A DNA stretch of 64,000 bases, from the NCBI GenBank assembly GCA_014338405.1, contig JTDE01021452.1:20268-84267 (forward strand). Direction: 5' to 3'. This stretch comes from Paragonimus skrjabini miyazakii. Lineage: Eukaryota > Platyhelminthes > Trematoda > Plagiorchiida > Troglotrematidae. Shown here in pieces: positions 51,934-63,200 of this stretch. The notes under the pieces were generated by a model. It did not search any database. It was not told the origin of the DNA and saw only the letters and a list, made by a program, of their open reading frames with translations. Position numbers and translations under genes: made by a program. Position 1 is the stretch's first letter; the number at the start of each line of letters is the position of its first letter.

Positions 51934-52458
51934 GGTTCAAGTGTGAGTGCCAAACTTCCAAGGGTTACTTACCTCAAAGCGATTGACGTTTGGTTAAATG
52001 TATGTCTTCTGTTCGTCATCGGGGCTCTTGTGGAATTCGCTATCGCCTATCTGGTCGCTCCGAAAGAGACTACTTATGAATGGGAAACTGATGTTCATGC
52101 TGTGATCAAGGAGGTTTTGAAGGACACTCTAGGCGATCAGCACTGCTGTTGTTGTTATAGTAAATGTATAACTCACAGATCTGTCAACCGTCACAAATCT
52201 CCCAAGTTGAACGGACCCAGTTCCGGAATATCTAAATTGGAGTCGACCTCAACGGACATGAAAGAATTGAAGGAGGTAACAACTACCTGCACAGTTGCAA
52301 CGGATCAGACACTCAGGTTGATAAAATCGCAGCCATGGATGTCTTCCAGTGACTCAGGAAAATGCGCACTGTGTGAAGCATTCCGACCCAACTGTTGTCA
52401 ATGTCCATTATGTGTACAAATCAAATGTCCGAGGGCACCGAAAGTAGAAACAAACCAG
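51934..52458 (+). CDS. Cys-loop chloride channel, exon with M2-M3 linker, M3 and half of the cytoplasmic loop
   Basis: Internal exon of 175 codons in phase 0, with acceptor ..ttattcag and donor gtgagt. It continues M2 directly from the previous exon: residues 1-15 complete M2 and the linker (SAKLPRVTYLKAIDVW). The Leu-Pro and Lys-Ala-Ile-Asp residues are diagnostic of glycine/glutamate chloride channels. M3 spans about residues 18-41. From residue 44 the sequence is cytoplasmic and unlike any family member I recognise. It holds a five-cysteine cluster at residues 71-78 and a seven-cysteine cluster at 144-165 (C-x2-C, then C-C-x-C-x2-C-x4-C). The exon follows a 27.4-kb intron and precedes a 7.3-kb one. 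A second, stronger donor (gtaagt) lies nine bases downstream in the same frame and would add Val-Ser-Ser. If the intron were retained, translation would stop at 52515 and yield a subunit without M4. Confidence 0.94.
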
Positions 52459-52474
52459 GTGAGTAGTGTAAGTA
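52459..52474 (+). promoter_or_regulatory. tandem splice donors nine bases apart
   Basis: The exon ends in ..aaccag followed by gtgagt, and a second donor, gtaagt, begins at 52468. Both leave the reading frame intact, so use of the second adds three residues (Val-Ser-Ser) to the cytoplasmic loop. Which is used cannot be told from sequence alone; the second matches the consensus better. Confidence 0.5.
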
Positions 52475-55269
52475 TAAATAGAATTGATGAGAATATGTAT
52501 GTTTGCTATGCATGAACTGGCAGGGATCCACTTGAATTGATCAAGACCACGGATGTCTCAAATCCGATAGTCCACGGTTAACACCTACTCGTAATACACC
52601 GGTGACCGAAATAATGCACCATTTTCATGTAATCAGAAATACAGAATTGAAAAGTGTTTGCCAAATGTTGAATGTTTACGGGTATTGATTACTGCTTTAA
52701 CCAGCCAATGGTATACACCCATATGGTTGCAAATAAACTTAAAGAAGGGTCATTAGTACCTGTTTTTGAAAATCTGTTTAGATATACAATCATTTGACAG
52801 CACTCTCTTCCTTATACAGTCTGTTTTTGGTCCGAGTTGAAACCATTTTGAGTACTGCCTGCTTAATTAAGTTAAATTCTAGGAGAGGGAAATTAAAGGT
52901 TGTAGCAACTGCGTTTTCTACCGTATACTCCATGAAATATCTTATGTCGTATGCGGATGAGATGACAACAAGTCACCCGAATCTCCATAGTACTTAGTGT
53001 GGCTTGGGTTTGTAACCGTGTGAATGATTAATAACACATGTACTACCAGTTTCAGGGGGCCGGTTTACTTCTAATTAATCTCTCCATTTCTGTTGACCCA
53101 AGATTTGTTGATCACGTTAAATGTAATTGACTTCGTTCTAATTGCAAAGGTGAAATGGGAAACGTTTTAAACTTTATACGAAATTTGTACAGTTCGACTA
53201 CCCACGACCGCAAATGTGGCCAGTATTAACCAAATATTCCATACGTTCAACACCATCCCATAGATCTGGTTTCCATTAGTAGTTCAAGACTTCAGTTCTC
53301 TACCACTAATTGGTTTAGCTGTTGCAGTAGTCGTCCCTCATTCTGTCTGTTTAGTTTCCAACTGTAGTTCCCAACGTTTTACTTCAACATTGATCGAAAG
53401 CACATATACAGAGAATTGATTAACTCGTAAAACATGTCCCAAACAAACAAAGTGAACCGAACATAACGTGACACCTGCGGTTAATCCATTTCTATGGCAT
53501 TCGGAACGAACAAATGACCATAGAAATAAAAATGTTGGTATTTTAGCACATTATTTTGACTTGCGTATGATAGAATAATACTATTCAATAGGGTGTAATT
53601 TATAACGACCAGGTTAATTTAAGCTCATTGCAAAACACACGCATAGCTCTGACAACATGCTATTCACACTTTCCGTAATATAAGGCAGTGTGCAAACAAA
53701 TTATTAATGAAATAACACTTAGACCAAGAGAATAATGGCAATTTGCTAACAATTAGGGTGGTCTGGTTATGCCGCCTTCCCGTCAAGCGGAACAGTTACT
53801 GGGCATTGCTATGTACACAGCGAGGGGCGACTCAAGATTACTCAATAATTTAAGACAAATGAAAACGTACGGATCCAGTAGAATGACTCATAAACACTAA
53901 TGAGGCGATTGTTCTCAACGAACAACTCTACGGAAGTTCACATTTTGAAAACGAATCATGTGGTCTAAAACGTTTCGTAGTTCACAACTAATCTAATCAT
54001 TCTTCATTTTCGCTCGTAAATGTTTCATACAAATTGTACGCTTGTTTCACCTTGACAATTTAAATCGATAACTAATCGTACACGAATAGGTTGCAACGGT
54101 AAACTAAGCTCTACATATCTATATCTATTTGCCTACTATAGAGAAATTATACGAGACAGGTATCGTAATTGATTTATAAAAAAAAACAAATCACTGATTC
54201 TCACAGTGGCTGATTAGTAACTGAGGTTTCGGCTATTGCAAAATCCACGCTCTCTACAAATGTTTGCAATTTTTACACAATATCACAAAACGTATCCTTA
54301 GTCATTTCAAGCCTGACAGAACCGACTTAAGTGAATCCCTCATAGCCGTTGCTTCCAGGAAGACTACTAAAAGAAATAATGTACAAAAGATGAAGCTATA
54401 AAACGCAGTTATTTCATTTACAGATGGGAGTAGTGAAATTATGTGACTAGTTTCGAAAGAGAATTCTGCCACTCCTTTTAAGCCAGTCCATTATGACGTC
54501 TAAAGCATTGATTTAAAGAAACTAGTCCCAATGTACTTACCGGTCGGCGAATGTTGAACTTCATAATGTACAAAGGTTTAAAATCTGTAGCGTTAGTGCG
54601 CACGAAATGAGCTTATGTGAAGCAATTCTGCGTTCAGAATGTTGGGGTCTCAATGGTGCAACATCGTTCGAAAAGTGTGCTCTTAGTGCCATTTAATGTA
54701 TGTCCACTAGATTAGCCAGTTTGGTCCCGTAGTTAAGCTGTACAGTTATGTGAATGAGTAATTCCTTCGGTACTTGAATGCAGGCTTGCATTCGATCAGC
54801 TGAACAATTGAAATGGTAGGCTTTTAGCCACACAACGAATGGGTGAAGCATAACACTATAGATTGTCACTCTTTGAAGAGCACATGATACACAGTAAAGA
54901 GGTTAACTATGTACACATGTTCGCAGGGAGCTGCACAGAATGTATGAAGTCAATTATAAGATTAGAGGCTCAAGATAATTGTGTTTCAAGCAGAAGGTTC
55001 GTTAATGTTGTTTAAAATATACACTATACTTCACTATATTCAGCTAGGGTTAAAAGATGCGAAGATATACTTTATGAAACTCTGAAATGTTTTTTAACAA
55101 TTGTGTTTACATCTTCACTTACTAAGGTGACCCTTAGGGATTTCACTAGAGAGGTCAGTATGTGAAGTTCTAATTAATATTGTAACTGCCCGTGCGTAAC
55201 AAATAGCCACCGAGTAAACACCTTCAACGTCCAATGAAAGTTAATGAGGATTATGAACTATGAAAAATA

Positions 55270-55315
55270 ATGTGTAACGACCAAGCTTGTTTTCAGTGAT
55301 TCATCATCAGGCTAA
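55270..55315 (-). ncRNA. hammerhead-like motif after a Penelope-like C-terminus
   Basis: On the minus strand, CTGATGA at 55310-55304 is followed by GAAA ending at 55291, then a short possible stem III and GTC. The pairing expected for stem II is poor. Penelope-like elements are known to carry hammerhead ribozymes outside their coding region, which makes the position suggestive. The structure as it stands is weak. Confidence 0.3.
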
Positions 55316-55417
55316 ATACATTGCAGTTATATCACGAATTTTACAGGAGAATCATTAAAGGGGTTAAACTGGGAACGGGTGGTTAATGAGGTCAGTCAGT
55401 TCAATGTCATGCTGCAA

Positions 55418-55645
55418 TCAAGTGCCCACTTGAACCGTGGGTCTTGACAAACAAACAAGGTGTGGAGATGGCCATGGTAGATCCAACGCCTGAACGAAAC
55501 GTTTCTGGGCGCACAGGTATGGGTTGTACACGCGAATTCCAATAGCTTCAGCTGTGGACAGAATCCTATGCCTCACTGCCCTCGACTGGATGACTTTAAC
55601 TCGGTAAATTGGACGAAATGCCTCCGTCACGAAAAGTAGTGTGTA
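55418..55645 (-). mobile_element. Penelope-like retroelement, C-terminal fragment
   Basis: The minus-strand frame reads EAFRPIYRVKVIQSRAVRHR, then ILSTAEAIGIRV and KRFVQALDLPWP. This is the stretch after the GIY-YIG endonuclease in Penelope-like elements and aligns with the end of the 21.5-kb copy (AFRVVYKV, then LSTAES). Only this tail was found; the transcriptase and endonuclease core are missing upstream. It lies in the second channel intron, antisense to the gene. A hammerhead-like motif follows about 110 bases downstream on the same strand. Confidence 0.6.
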
Positions 55646-58464
55646 GCGAACAGGTTAATATTACGTCCACAATAAGACAGTGTGTACCGGATTGACTTGA
55701 TGCAAAGGTGTGGATAGCACATTAAAAGCAGCCTGACAACTTGTATTAGGGTTCGTTCAGAAACATCATTTCCTGCTTACAGTCATTTGTGGTAAATGTT
55801 TTCAATATTAGCGGTGATAAAAGCAAACAAATATTCGAGTGGTTACTGGCGAACAAATCGTGAAATATTTTGAATTCGGACAGAAAATAAACATTTCTTG
55901 GGTTGTTTGAGTAAGCTTGAAAAAGAAAAAGAAACATTCTAGACAAATAGATTGGGAAGAACACAACGTTAGGAGTAGGTTGTAGTACTCAACGCTTCAA
56001 CCACCTTGAGTGGCTTTCCTTAAGAGTGTTTTTTTATACTAGAAATCTTATTAACAAACAAACAGATGTAAATTAAAGTTAGCTGTTATTAAGGAAACTT
56101 GCGTTTCGTCTAAACGGATTGATCGAACTCGTTGCTCTTTAAGCGCGACTGAGGCCGATATAGATTAGGGACGTCTGTGTCTGGTGTTATTTATCAGTCC
56201 ACGCCACACACTTTAATTATCGCAAATTACGTTTTTTTTTATGTTGTGTTTTCAACAATTGATATTTGACGTCGATGTCGCAACCATAAAGTTTTGTTAG
56301 AGAGTAAACCGACGTTATCGGAGAGTCGGCTAGAGGATGACCACCATGGGTCGGTGTACCGAACACTGTGAATCATAATGGCCGCAGTTAGTGCAACCAG
56401 AATATTCGAGATGAAGAGTGTTCATCTAAATTACCAGGGAGCAAACAGGTTAAGCACTAGTTTACATTCTTCTCCTTGCACGTTTCGCAAGCCCCTCAAT
56501 GTAAGGTGAGAGCACTTTGTTTCTTGTATTGTTTTTAATGCCGGACAGCAGTGTAGTTTTGTGACCCTAGCCGACACAAAATATAATCATTTGAACTGAG
56601 ACTTGATGATTAAGCCGACCAGTTAAATATTATAACTTATTCTGATGACAAGATGTTCTTCACTTCTGAACAAACGTGAAGTGTTGAGCTCTGTTTTTAA
56701 AGTTCAAAAGTTAGATTTGCCAACTGCTTGGTGTAGATGACTCCGCAACACGTACACGCGAACTCAACAGAAGCCGTGTTTATTCGGGATCATCAATTGG
56801 CTCCTTTCATTCACCTAACTGACACCTTACGCACAGATATGTTCACTGCTACTATGAATGACAAAAACAATCGGGCATTGTCTGACTCGATCACTTACTT
56901 TGTCACCTCTGTTAAAGCACCTAATGGGAACAGTGTCGGAGCTGCTGAAAATGGCTTTCTTCTCATTAATCGCAGTAGACGTCCATCGATTCTATCCTGA
57001 AGTGATTCTTCATTGTTCGCTTCTTTCCGGTCGCAAGATGGAAAAATATTCATTCACTTGTTCCAATTGTGGAAACCTCGTTATAATGGACCTAGTTTGC
57101 CTAATAATATAGAAACGAATTACGAGTTAATCAATGTGATCGATTGCAAAATGTACACGTTTAAAGTCTCAAGTTTCACTCACACAAGCGACAAGCAGTA
57201 ACTTCCATAGAGTACAGGATATGACATAATGTGCACGTTTGAGGTCACGAAGAGGTGACATGTGGCAGCAGCAAACTATGACTGGAAAGAGAGTAAAGTA
57301 AGCTACCGATAGAAGAGGAACCAATTGTTCTGTCTGGTAACCTGTCTGGAAATTGTCTGGAACCGATTGTACCTGATACTACTTCACCCAGAATGGTAGC
57401 AGAATAACTCGACACAACAGTGAACGTGTGCATTAATGAAGACATGAATTGTGCTTACCTGAAGTCAACTAAATCACGCCAGGGTTCTGTCAGTTTGATG
57501 GATGCAATTGTGCATAAATGTATGTGCATACCTTTATTCAACGCTTGCTGCATATATGACAACTATAGATATGCCACCCAGATTGATTAGGTAATCTGCT
57601 TGGACCTAATAATAGCACTGATCCATATCACGCAATATTTCAACATTCCAAAGTTTCCCCCTCTGTTCAACAGAGTATGGGAATATAAAATAAACCACAT
57701 ATCTGTAACAATATATCTATAAAAAATTCGATAAAAACCAGCTGTTATCTAAATGGGAGATTTGATTGGGTTTGCGATCTGACCATTTGACTACATTGTC
57801 CACGCTCGTGACATATGTCCGCCAATCGGTTATTTCATGGTTTACACCTTCAGTGTTCAGTTTGTATAGCATCCTTCGTCTCGCCGTGGATCTTTAACAC
57901 TCCATAATCGAATGTTTTAAAAAGCTACCTTCTAATTTCAGACTTTCACTGACCGCCACATTTTGGGTGTCTACGACCCATCACTAGAACACTGACATAT
58001 CCAGCTGTTCAAGAGTATGGCCATGTTTGAGCAAACTTGGAGAACCGTCTCTCTCAGGTCATGGGTTGTTACTTAAACCAAAACCAGTCTGCTTTACTGA
58101 GGTTCACAAAAGCTTGAACAAGCTGTAAATGATGGATAACTGAGGGTACGCATAAGCTGAATCAAATAAGTAGCTGAACCCTCTGGTTAGGATTAATTTT
58201 GTTGGACTGAATTTATGTGAAATTACGTTGACTTCAGTTTTTGTACTGTGCGGTATTTGTTGTTATGTTTCTCGATTCGGTACAGATAAATTGGCTGTTA
58301 CACTGAAGTGGTAGAGACAATCGGGCTAACAACTCACAATTTCGCGCACCGCACACTTGAATTCACAGCTGCGCAACTGCTTTGCATTAAGTTTTCAGAC
58401 ACCTGTTCGGATATAAATAAATTTCCTATCACAACGTGATAACATGGTAGTATGGTAGCTTCTG

Positions 58465-58830
58465 GTGACCAGCATTTTGGTTAGCTTCTTGGTACCCCTC
58501 ACAGGGCAGATGCTTCGGAACCCATTCGTCAGCCATCATATGGACGTGTTCCAGTCAAACAGACTGATAGTGCCGCGGCACGACCTCAAGCCCAACAGTG
58601 TCTCCTCCTCAGGATGCGGTTCTTCCAGACACGTCCAAAAGCGATGCTATCCGTCGCAATCCAAGCAAGCAACCATTGGCCAATCAACAGATGTGTCGTC
58701 AGATTGCTACCCGAATAGCATACGTGTGTACATCTATCCTCCGTCTCTATTGATGCGGAATTCAGGTGTAGATGGCGCAGTTCAGTCTGAGGAAAGCAGA
58801 AAAGAGATCACGTTGCGTAAACATACCTAA
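58465..58830 (+). other. open frame, possible unplaced exon of the channel loop
   Basis: A 121-codon open frame in the same orientation as the channel, inside the intron before the M4 exon. An acceptor-like ..cccctcacag ends at 58504 and donor-like sites occur after 58765 (ttcag/gtgtag) and after 58816 (gc/gtaaac). The segment 58505-58765 is 261 bases, a multiple of three, and would be entered and left in phase 1. The flanking channel exons end and begin in phase 0, so it does not splice between them as drawn. The encoded sequence is Ser-, Gln- and Cys-containing and low in hydrophobic runs, as a loop segment would be. A second frame (starting 58506) is also open for about 70 codons. No family was recognised. 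It may be a cassette exon with different partners, or chance. Confidence 0.25.
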
Positions 58831-59766
58831 GACTCAGTAACTACTGTTGAATAGCTAAACCGTGATATTTGACCTGTATTCACTCGATAGTTCTTCCGGC
58901 TGTTTATCACTTCGTGCACACAACTGGAGGTAGTGAACAAAATGTTTCACTGGCGTATATCTTACATAAGAATTCTAACGTTACTCAAATCTGTAAGAAG
59001 ACAAATCTGCTGAAAAAACTGCAGTTCGTATGTTGCTCAGGCGTGCAGTGATAGACACAGACGCAAGTGTGTGAACTAATCACGTGATAACACTCGGTCC
59101 CGAAAAGAAACATTGGATGTATCAACTATGGCAATTCTGAATACTTATTATACTGGGTAGGACAAATTACAAAGTGTAATCCAAGCCCGTTGAATTTTAT
59201 AATGTCACAGGATTGTACGGACGAGCATGCTCCGAGCAATAACAGCTATATCAGTTCTCATTTACTAAAGCTAATTGACCGACGGCAATCCACATACGAA
59301 CTTTCAGCTAACTGAGATTTATGATAATCAGTAACCAAATGACGTTCACAAGATTGTCTGATAATGACATTGCTACTGGTAGCTGTTACAGATTTCTGGT
59401 TTCCAAATGAAATGTTCACGTCTAAGAGAGAGATGTGTAGGAAAATCTGGATTACCTAAAGCAAGGTCCTCAAATAATTGTCTTTGCGGGGGCACATGAG
59501 TTTTTGGTATACTTTCCAGATACACACACTGTTAATTTGCAACTTTAACACTTATTCTGTTCTTTGTGGAAGAATAATTTACCGGGGACAGAATTTACCA
59601 CTTGATTTTTGGTAATACATTCAGACCTCATTTTCGTCATCCTGATCAGTAGATATTTCTCAGGCTTCCTGCTAGAAGTTATATCACCTGCTCAACGCAT
59701 TTCGCGACTATTGCTCATACAAGGTTGCATTGATTGATCAATTTTTCATTGTATATCTCTTACCAG

Positions 59767-60282
59767 ATGCCTGAACCGGCAAAAATCAGTCCCTCAAAAC
59801 ACCCACCCTCAGGCTCCATTAACCATCGTCAGAGGCCAAAATCGAAAAGGCATATCGTGATCTGGGAACCATCCTCTTCAGAACCGTACCTTGAAACCAA
59901 TCCCCGGCAGCGGTTAGTACCCACAAACAATCCATCTATGAGTGGACGTCCAAGAAAATCTGCGCTGAAAGTGAGAACATGCCAGCCTGTGGAGTCATGT
60001 AACACAGTTCAACAGCTGGACACTAAAAACACACGAAACATTTTTGTACGACATTCGCTCTGTCGCTTTTTGCGGTTACTCTGTTCATCCAGACGGCTAG
60101 CACGAAGGCAAACCGAACGCCGCAGATTGAGAATATCGCGTGGAAATGTGGACAAGGATTTGTATGACTCTGAAGTGGATGCCTACAGTCGTTTTTTATT
60201 CCCTGCCAGTTTTTTACTATTCAACTGCTGTTATTGGCTTTTCTATCTGGTTATTGCCAACGACCTGGATGACATTGTATGA
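59767..60282 (+). CDS. Cys-loop chloride channel, terminal exon with M4 and stop
   Basis: Last exon, 171 codons plus a TGA stop at 60280-60282, entered in phase 0 after acceptor ..tctcttaccag. Residues 1-136 are the second half of the M3-M4 cytoplasmic loop: proline- and serine-rich at first, then strongly basic with arginine runs (about residues 94-125), as expected close to the membrane. M4 is unmistakable. From residue 137 the sequence reads VDAYSRFLFPASFLLFNCCY, then Trp and a hydrophobic run, matching the family pattern Asp-x2-Ser-Arg-x2-Phe-Pro-x2-Phe-x2-Phe-Asn-x2-Tyr-Trp. A short acidic tail ends the protein. With the previous exon the cytoplasmic loop is about 267 residues, long for the family. 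No AATAAA was seen in the few hundred bases after the stop, so the 3' UTR end is not placed. The upstream boundary is supported by the acceptor and by reading frame, not by similarity, because the loop is not conserved. Confidence 0.92.
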   Translation: MPEPAKISPSKHPPSGSINHRQRPKSKRHIVIWEPSSSEPYLETNPRQRLVPTNNPSMSGRPRKSALKVRTCQPVESCNTVQQLDTKNTRNIFVRHSLCRFLRLLCSSRRLARRQTERRRLRISRGNVDKDLYDSEVDAYSRFLFPASFLLFNCCYWLFYLVIANDLDDIV

Positions 60283-63200
60283 CCCATCAGCTACTTATTC
60301 AAATTCGTCTTTCACTACTTATCCATGGAAACAGTAGTTTGACAACATTAGAGAAATGTTATACAGCAAGGCGCTGCCAATTGGTTTGGTAGCATACTGT
60401 TGATTACACCTAGACAACTATCCCGCTTTAGCAATTGGCAGGCATTTTGTAATAATATCGTTTAACTAGCCTTGTTCGAAGTAAATATTATGATTTGATT
60501 CTCAAAAGCAAATATTGATTCCTTATGTATGGAAGGTTGTTCAAGTTCCTATTTGGTCATTTGTATTTGCAAACTATTGTTTTGGCTGGAACTGAACTAA
60601 CAATAGAATTCGACCTCCCTAACAGAATAAGAGTATTACAAATAGGGTCGTTACGCCACACACACTATGGGGTAAGAGAACTTTGTGAGTATTCGAATGA
60701 ATCAACTGAACTCAAACCAAACACAGAAACGGTAAGCTATATGTACTGCATAGGTTTGGGTGTGCGGTACAGCATGACGTCTTAGAGGTTTCATGTCTTT
60801 TATCCTGTTTTTTAGGCAGCTACATAATGATGCTGACTGAACATTTGTCTAATCGTCCAGGAGGTCATTTTTAACCAAGCATATATCTAGCGGCTTTATG
60901 CGACAAAGTCTATAGCGTTGAACCGCTGTGTGTGAGTCAAATATATGTTCTAGAATAAGTAGACATCAGCATCATTCTAATCCTATCTGGCGAAACCTGA
61001 ACATAGCCAGTATTTAGTCACGTGACGGATTATAAGCAAGTAGGCCGGGGTAGCTCCATGTACCTTCTTTACTGTTCGTGATCCGAATCAGGCTGAGTTG
61101 TTTTCATTTGTGTGTTCTCATGAGCTTCCAGTCGTTTGATCGATATAACTTGCCAGACATGAACACGTGGTGGATTTAGACTACACCGAAAGCGGTCATT
61201 AGCTTGTCGTACAGTTGGGTATAGATATATTAACTTGATATCATAGCAAATTGAGGTTACGTTGAAAGAAACAGACACACACACGTTTCAGTTGTCGAAA
61301 ATCGTGGTTTGAAGAGGACCCTAGAAAATAGAATATGTATGATCTGAGAACCTCGTTTTCTGCATGGTATAAGGCAAGGACAAGTGTATCCTCAAGATGA
61401 CTACTGCTGAAACGAGTTGGTCGCAACTGGGTGATCAGGTCACGTGGTTTGGAAGTAGTTAACTCTGAAGTTATCGCTTCTGGATTGTTGCAGGTTGAAC
61501 ACTAGTTACATTAAAGCAAGGACAGTTCTTGGTTTATACACCTTGAAAATGATAAATACAGATTGTCCAGTTATAAATGCACGTTTTCTATTTAATTTCA
61601 GCCCGAAGACAGTATTTTTGGTTTATGGTAACTGACTTGAACTATTTTCTCTTCTTTTCAATCAGCCGTGTTTTGCTCATATTGATTTGTGCGCATTCGT
61701 TCATCAACGTTGTGCCTAGTCTGCAAGTCGTTGCACACAGTGTGGTTACCTGGAATGTTTTTTTCGTTAAATTGACTGCAGATCCAAGTGATGATTGAGG
61801 CAGCAATATAACATGAGTGTGTCTCCTATTTGTGAGCTGGTACTGAGACACTGTTTTCATCTTGTATGTTTCCATCGCTCAACGGTAGCCGTTATGCGGA
61901 CGCACGATCTGCGTACTCTCGTTTCCTGTGAACTGGATGGAGATTACTAGTTAAACATAGGAAAAGGTGATTAAAAGTGAACACCCGCTGTCTCAACGTT
62001 ATCCCTAGAACGCTGAGTGATGGATAGACAAATCGGACTTCAGAGATCTAAACAGATTGGGTCAGTTACTAGCAACAACACAGTCAAGGAAATGTCAGGA
62101 AAAATCTCGTTTATACATATCCACAGAGAGTATAACAATGAATGTGCGCCGAAAGGGCTCAGGAAATCCAGGAAAACAAGCGACAAAGCACACTTGGTTA
62201 AAGCTAGCATGCAAATACGAAGCCGGCAAGTCGAAGTTACTGGACGGTGTACACATGGGTTAAATACATATGAACCGGCCAATAGAAAACAACACAGTTG
62301 GAGGGAGATGGTTGGGAACAAGCCGGCAGATGTTTATGTCTTGGGCACTCAGGTTGATTCGATAACACATCAAACTCTAAAAATTTACCAAGGAAAACGG
62401 TTTTAAACATTACTTAGACTGGAAGGGTCAGGAATGGACTCGTGATAATTGTTCAAGATCACCAAAGGAATTGAGGAGGGAATAACCTGATCAGGAAAAC
62501 AGACATGGATTCGAAAAGTAGAAAGGAACTTTTCAACCGGATACGCACAGCCACAACAATGAATACGGATAGATAAACGAAGTTAGGACGTAAAGACCTA
62601 TAAACTTGAGTTTTCCCGTAATCAGCATCTTGTCAGTGACACCCCCGCATCTTGGCTGCTACTGAAAACGCGGCTCTCGGGTTTTCTAGGGAAATCTGTT
62701 GACTACAACCCAAACGACTTTACATCAAACATGAGTGAATCAACATAGCTTAAAGCTCATACAACTCTAGAAAAAGACGCCACTCAGGCTATCAAGTTGA
62801 GCTGTTAGAATATGCAGTAGATATCTTGTTTAGTCGTGTCAGTAAGTCTGCGATTCGGGTTGCCTTTTACGCCCGAAACGGCCAATCCCACAATGCTTTC
62901 TGAGCAATCTGTAAAGTGTTTAGTCGCAAATGATTATCAGTACGCTTACTCATGACAGACCTCCAACGAAACTGACGTTTTTATAAAGACATGAGTCAGA
63001 ACGCTACGCCGCATCTGGTAGAGTAAATAGTGCGGTTGCATTATACACATCGAAAAAATTGATCCTCAAAATTTTTGAATTGGGTTCTTTAACGTAACGC
63101 GAAGAGTAGTAAGGCTTTTTACACTGGTACTCGAAGTCAAATGAAATCAGAGTATTTAGATAGTTCTATTCACACACCAAACATACCCGACTGTAAAAAG

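Larger units (their letters stand above)
52459..59766 (+). other. 7.3-kb intron of the channel gene
   Basis: Runs from the gtgagt donor after the M3 exon to the acceptor before the M4 exon, joining phase 0 to phase 0. It contains a Penelope-like C-terminal fragment at 55.4-55.65 kb on the minus strand with a hammerhead-like motif beside it, overlapping open frames at 56.74-57.2 kb, and a 121-codon open frame at 58465-58830. The last might be an unplaced exon, but its splice phases do not fit the flanking exons. Nothing was recognised in 52.5-55.2 kb. Confidence 0.75.
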
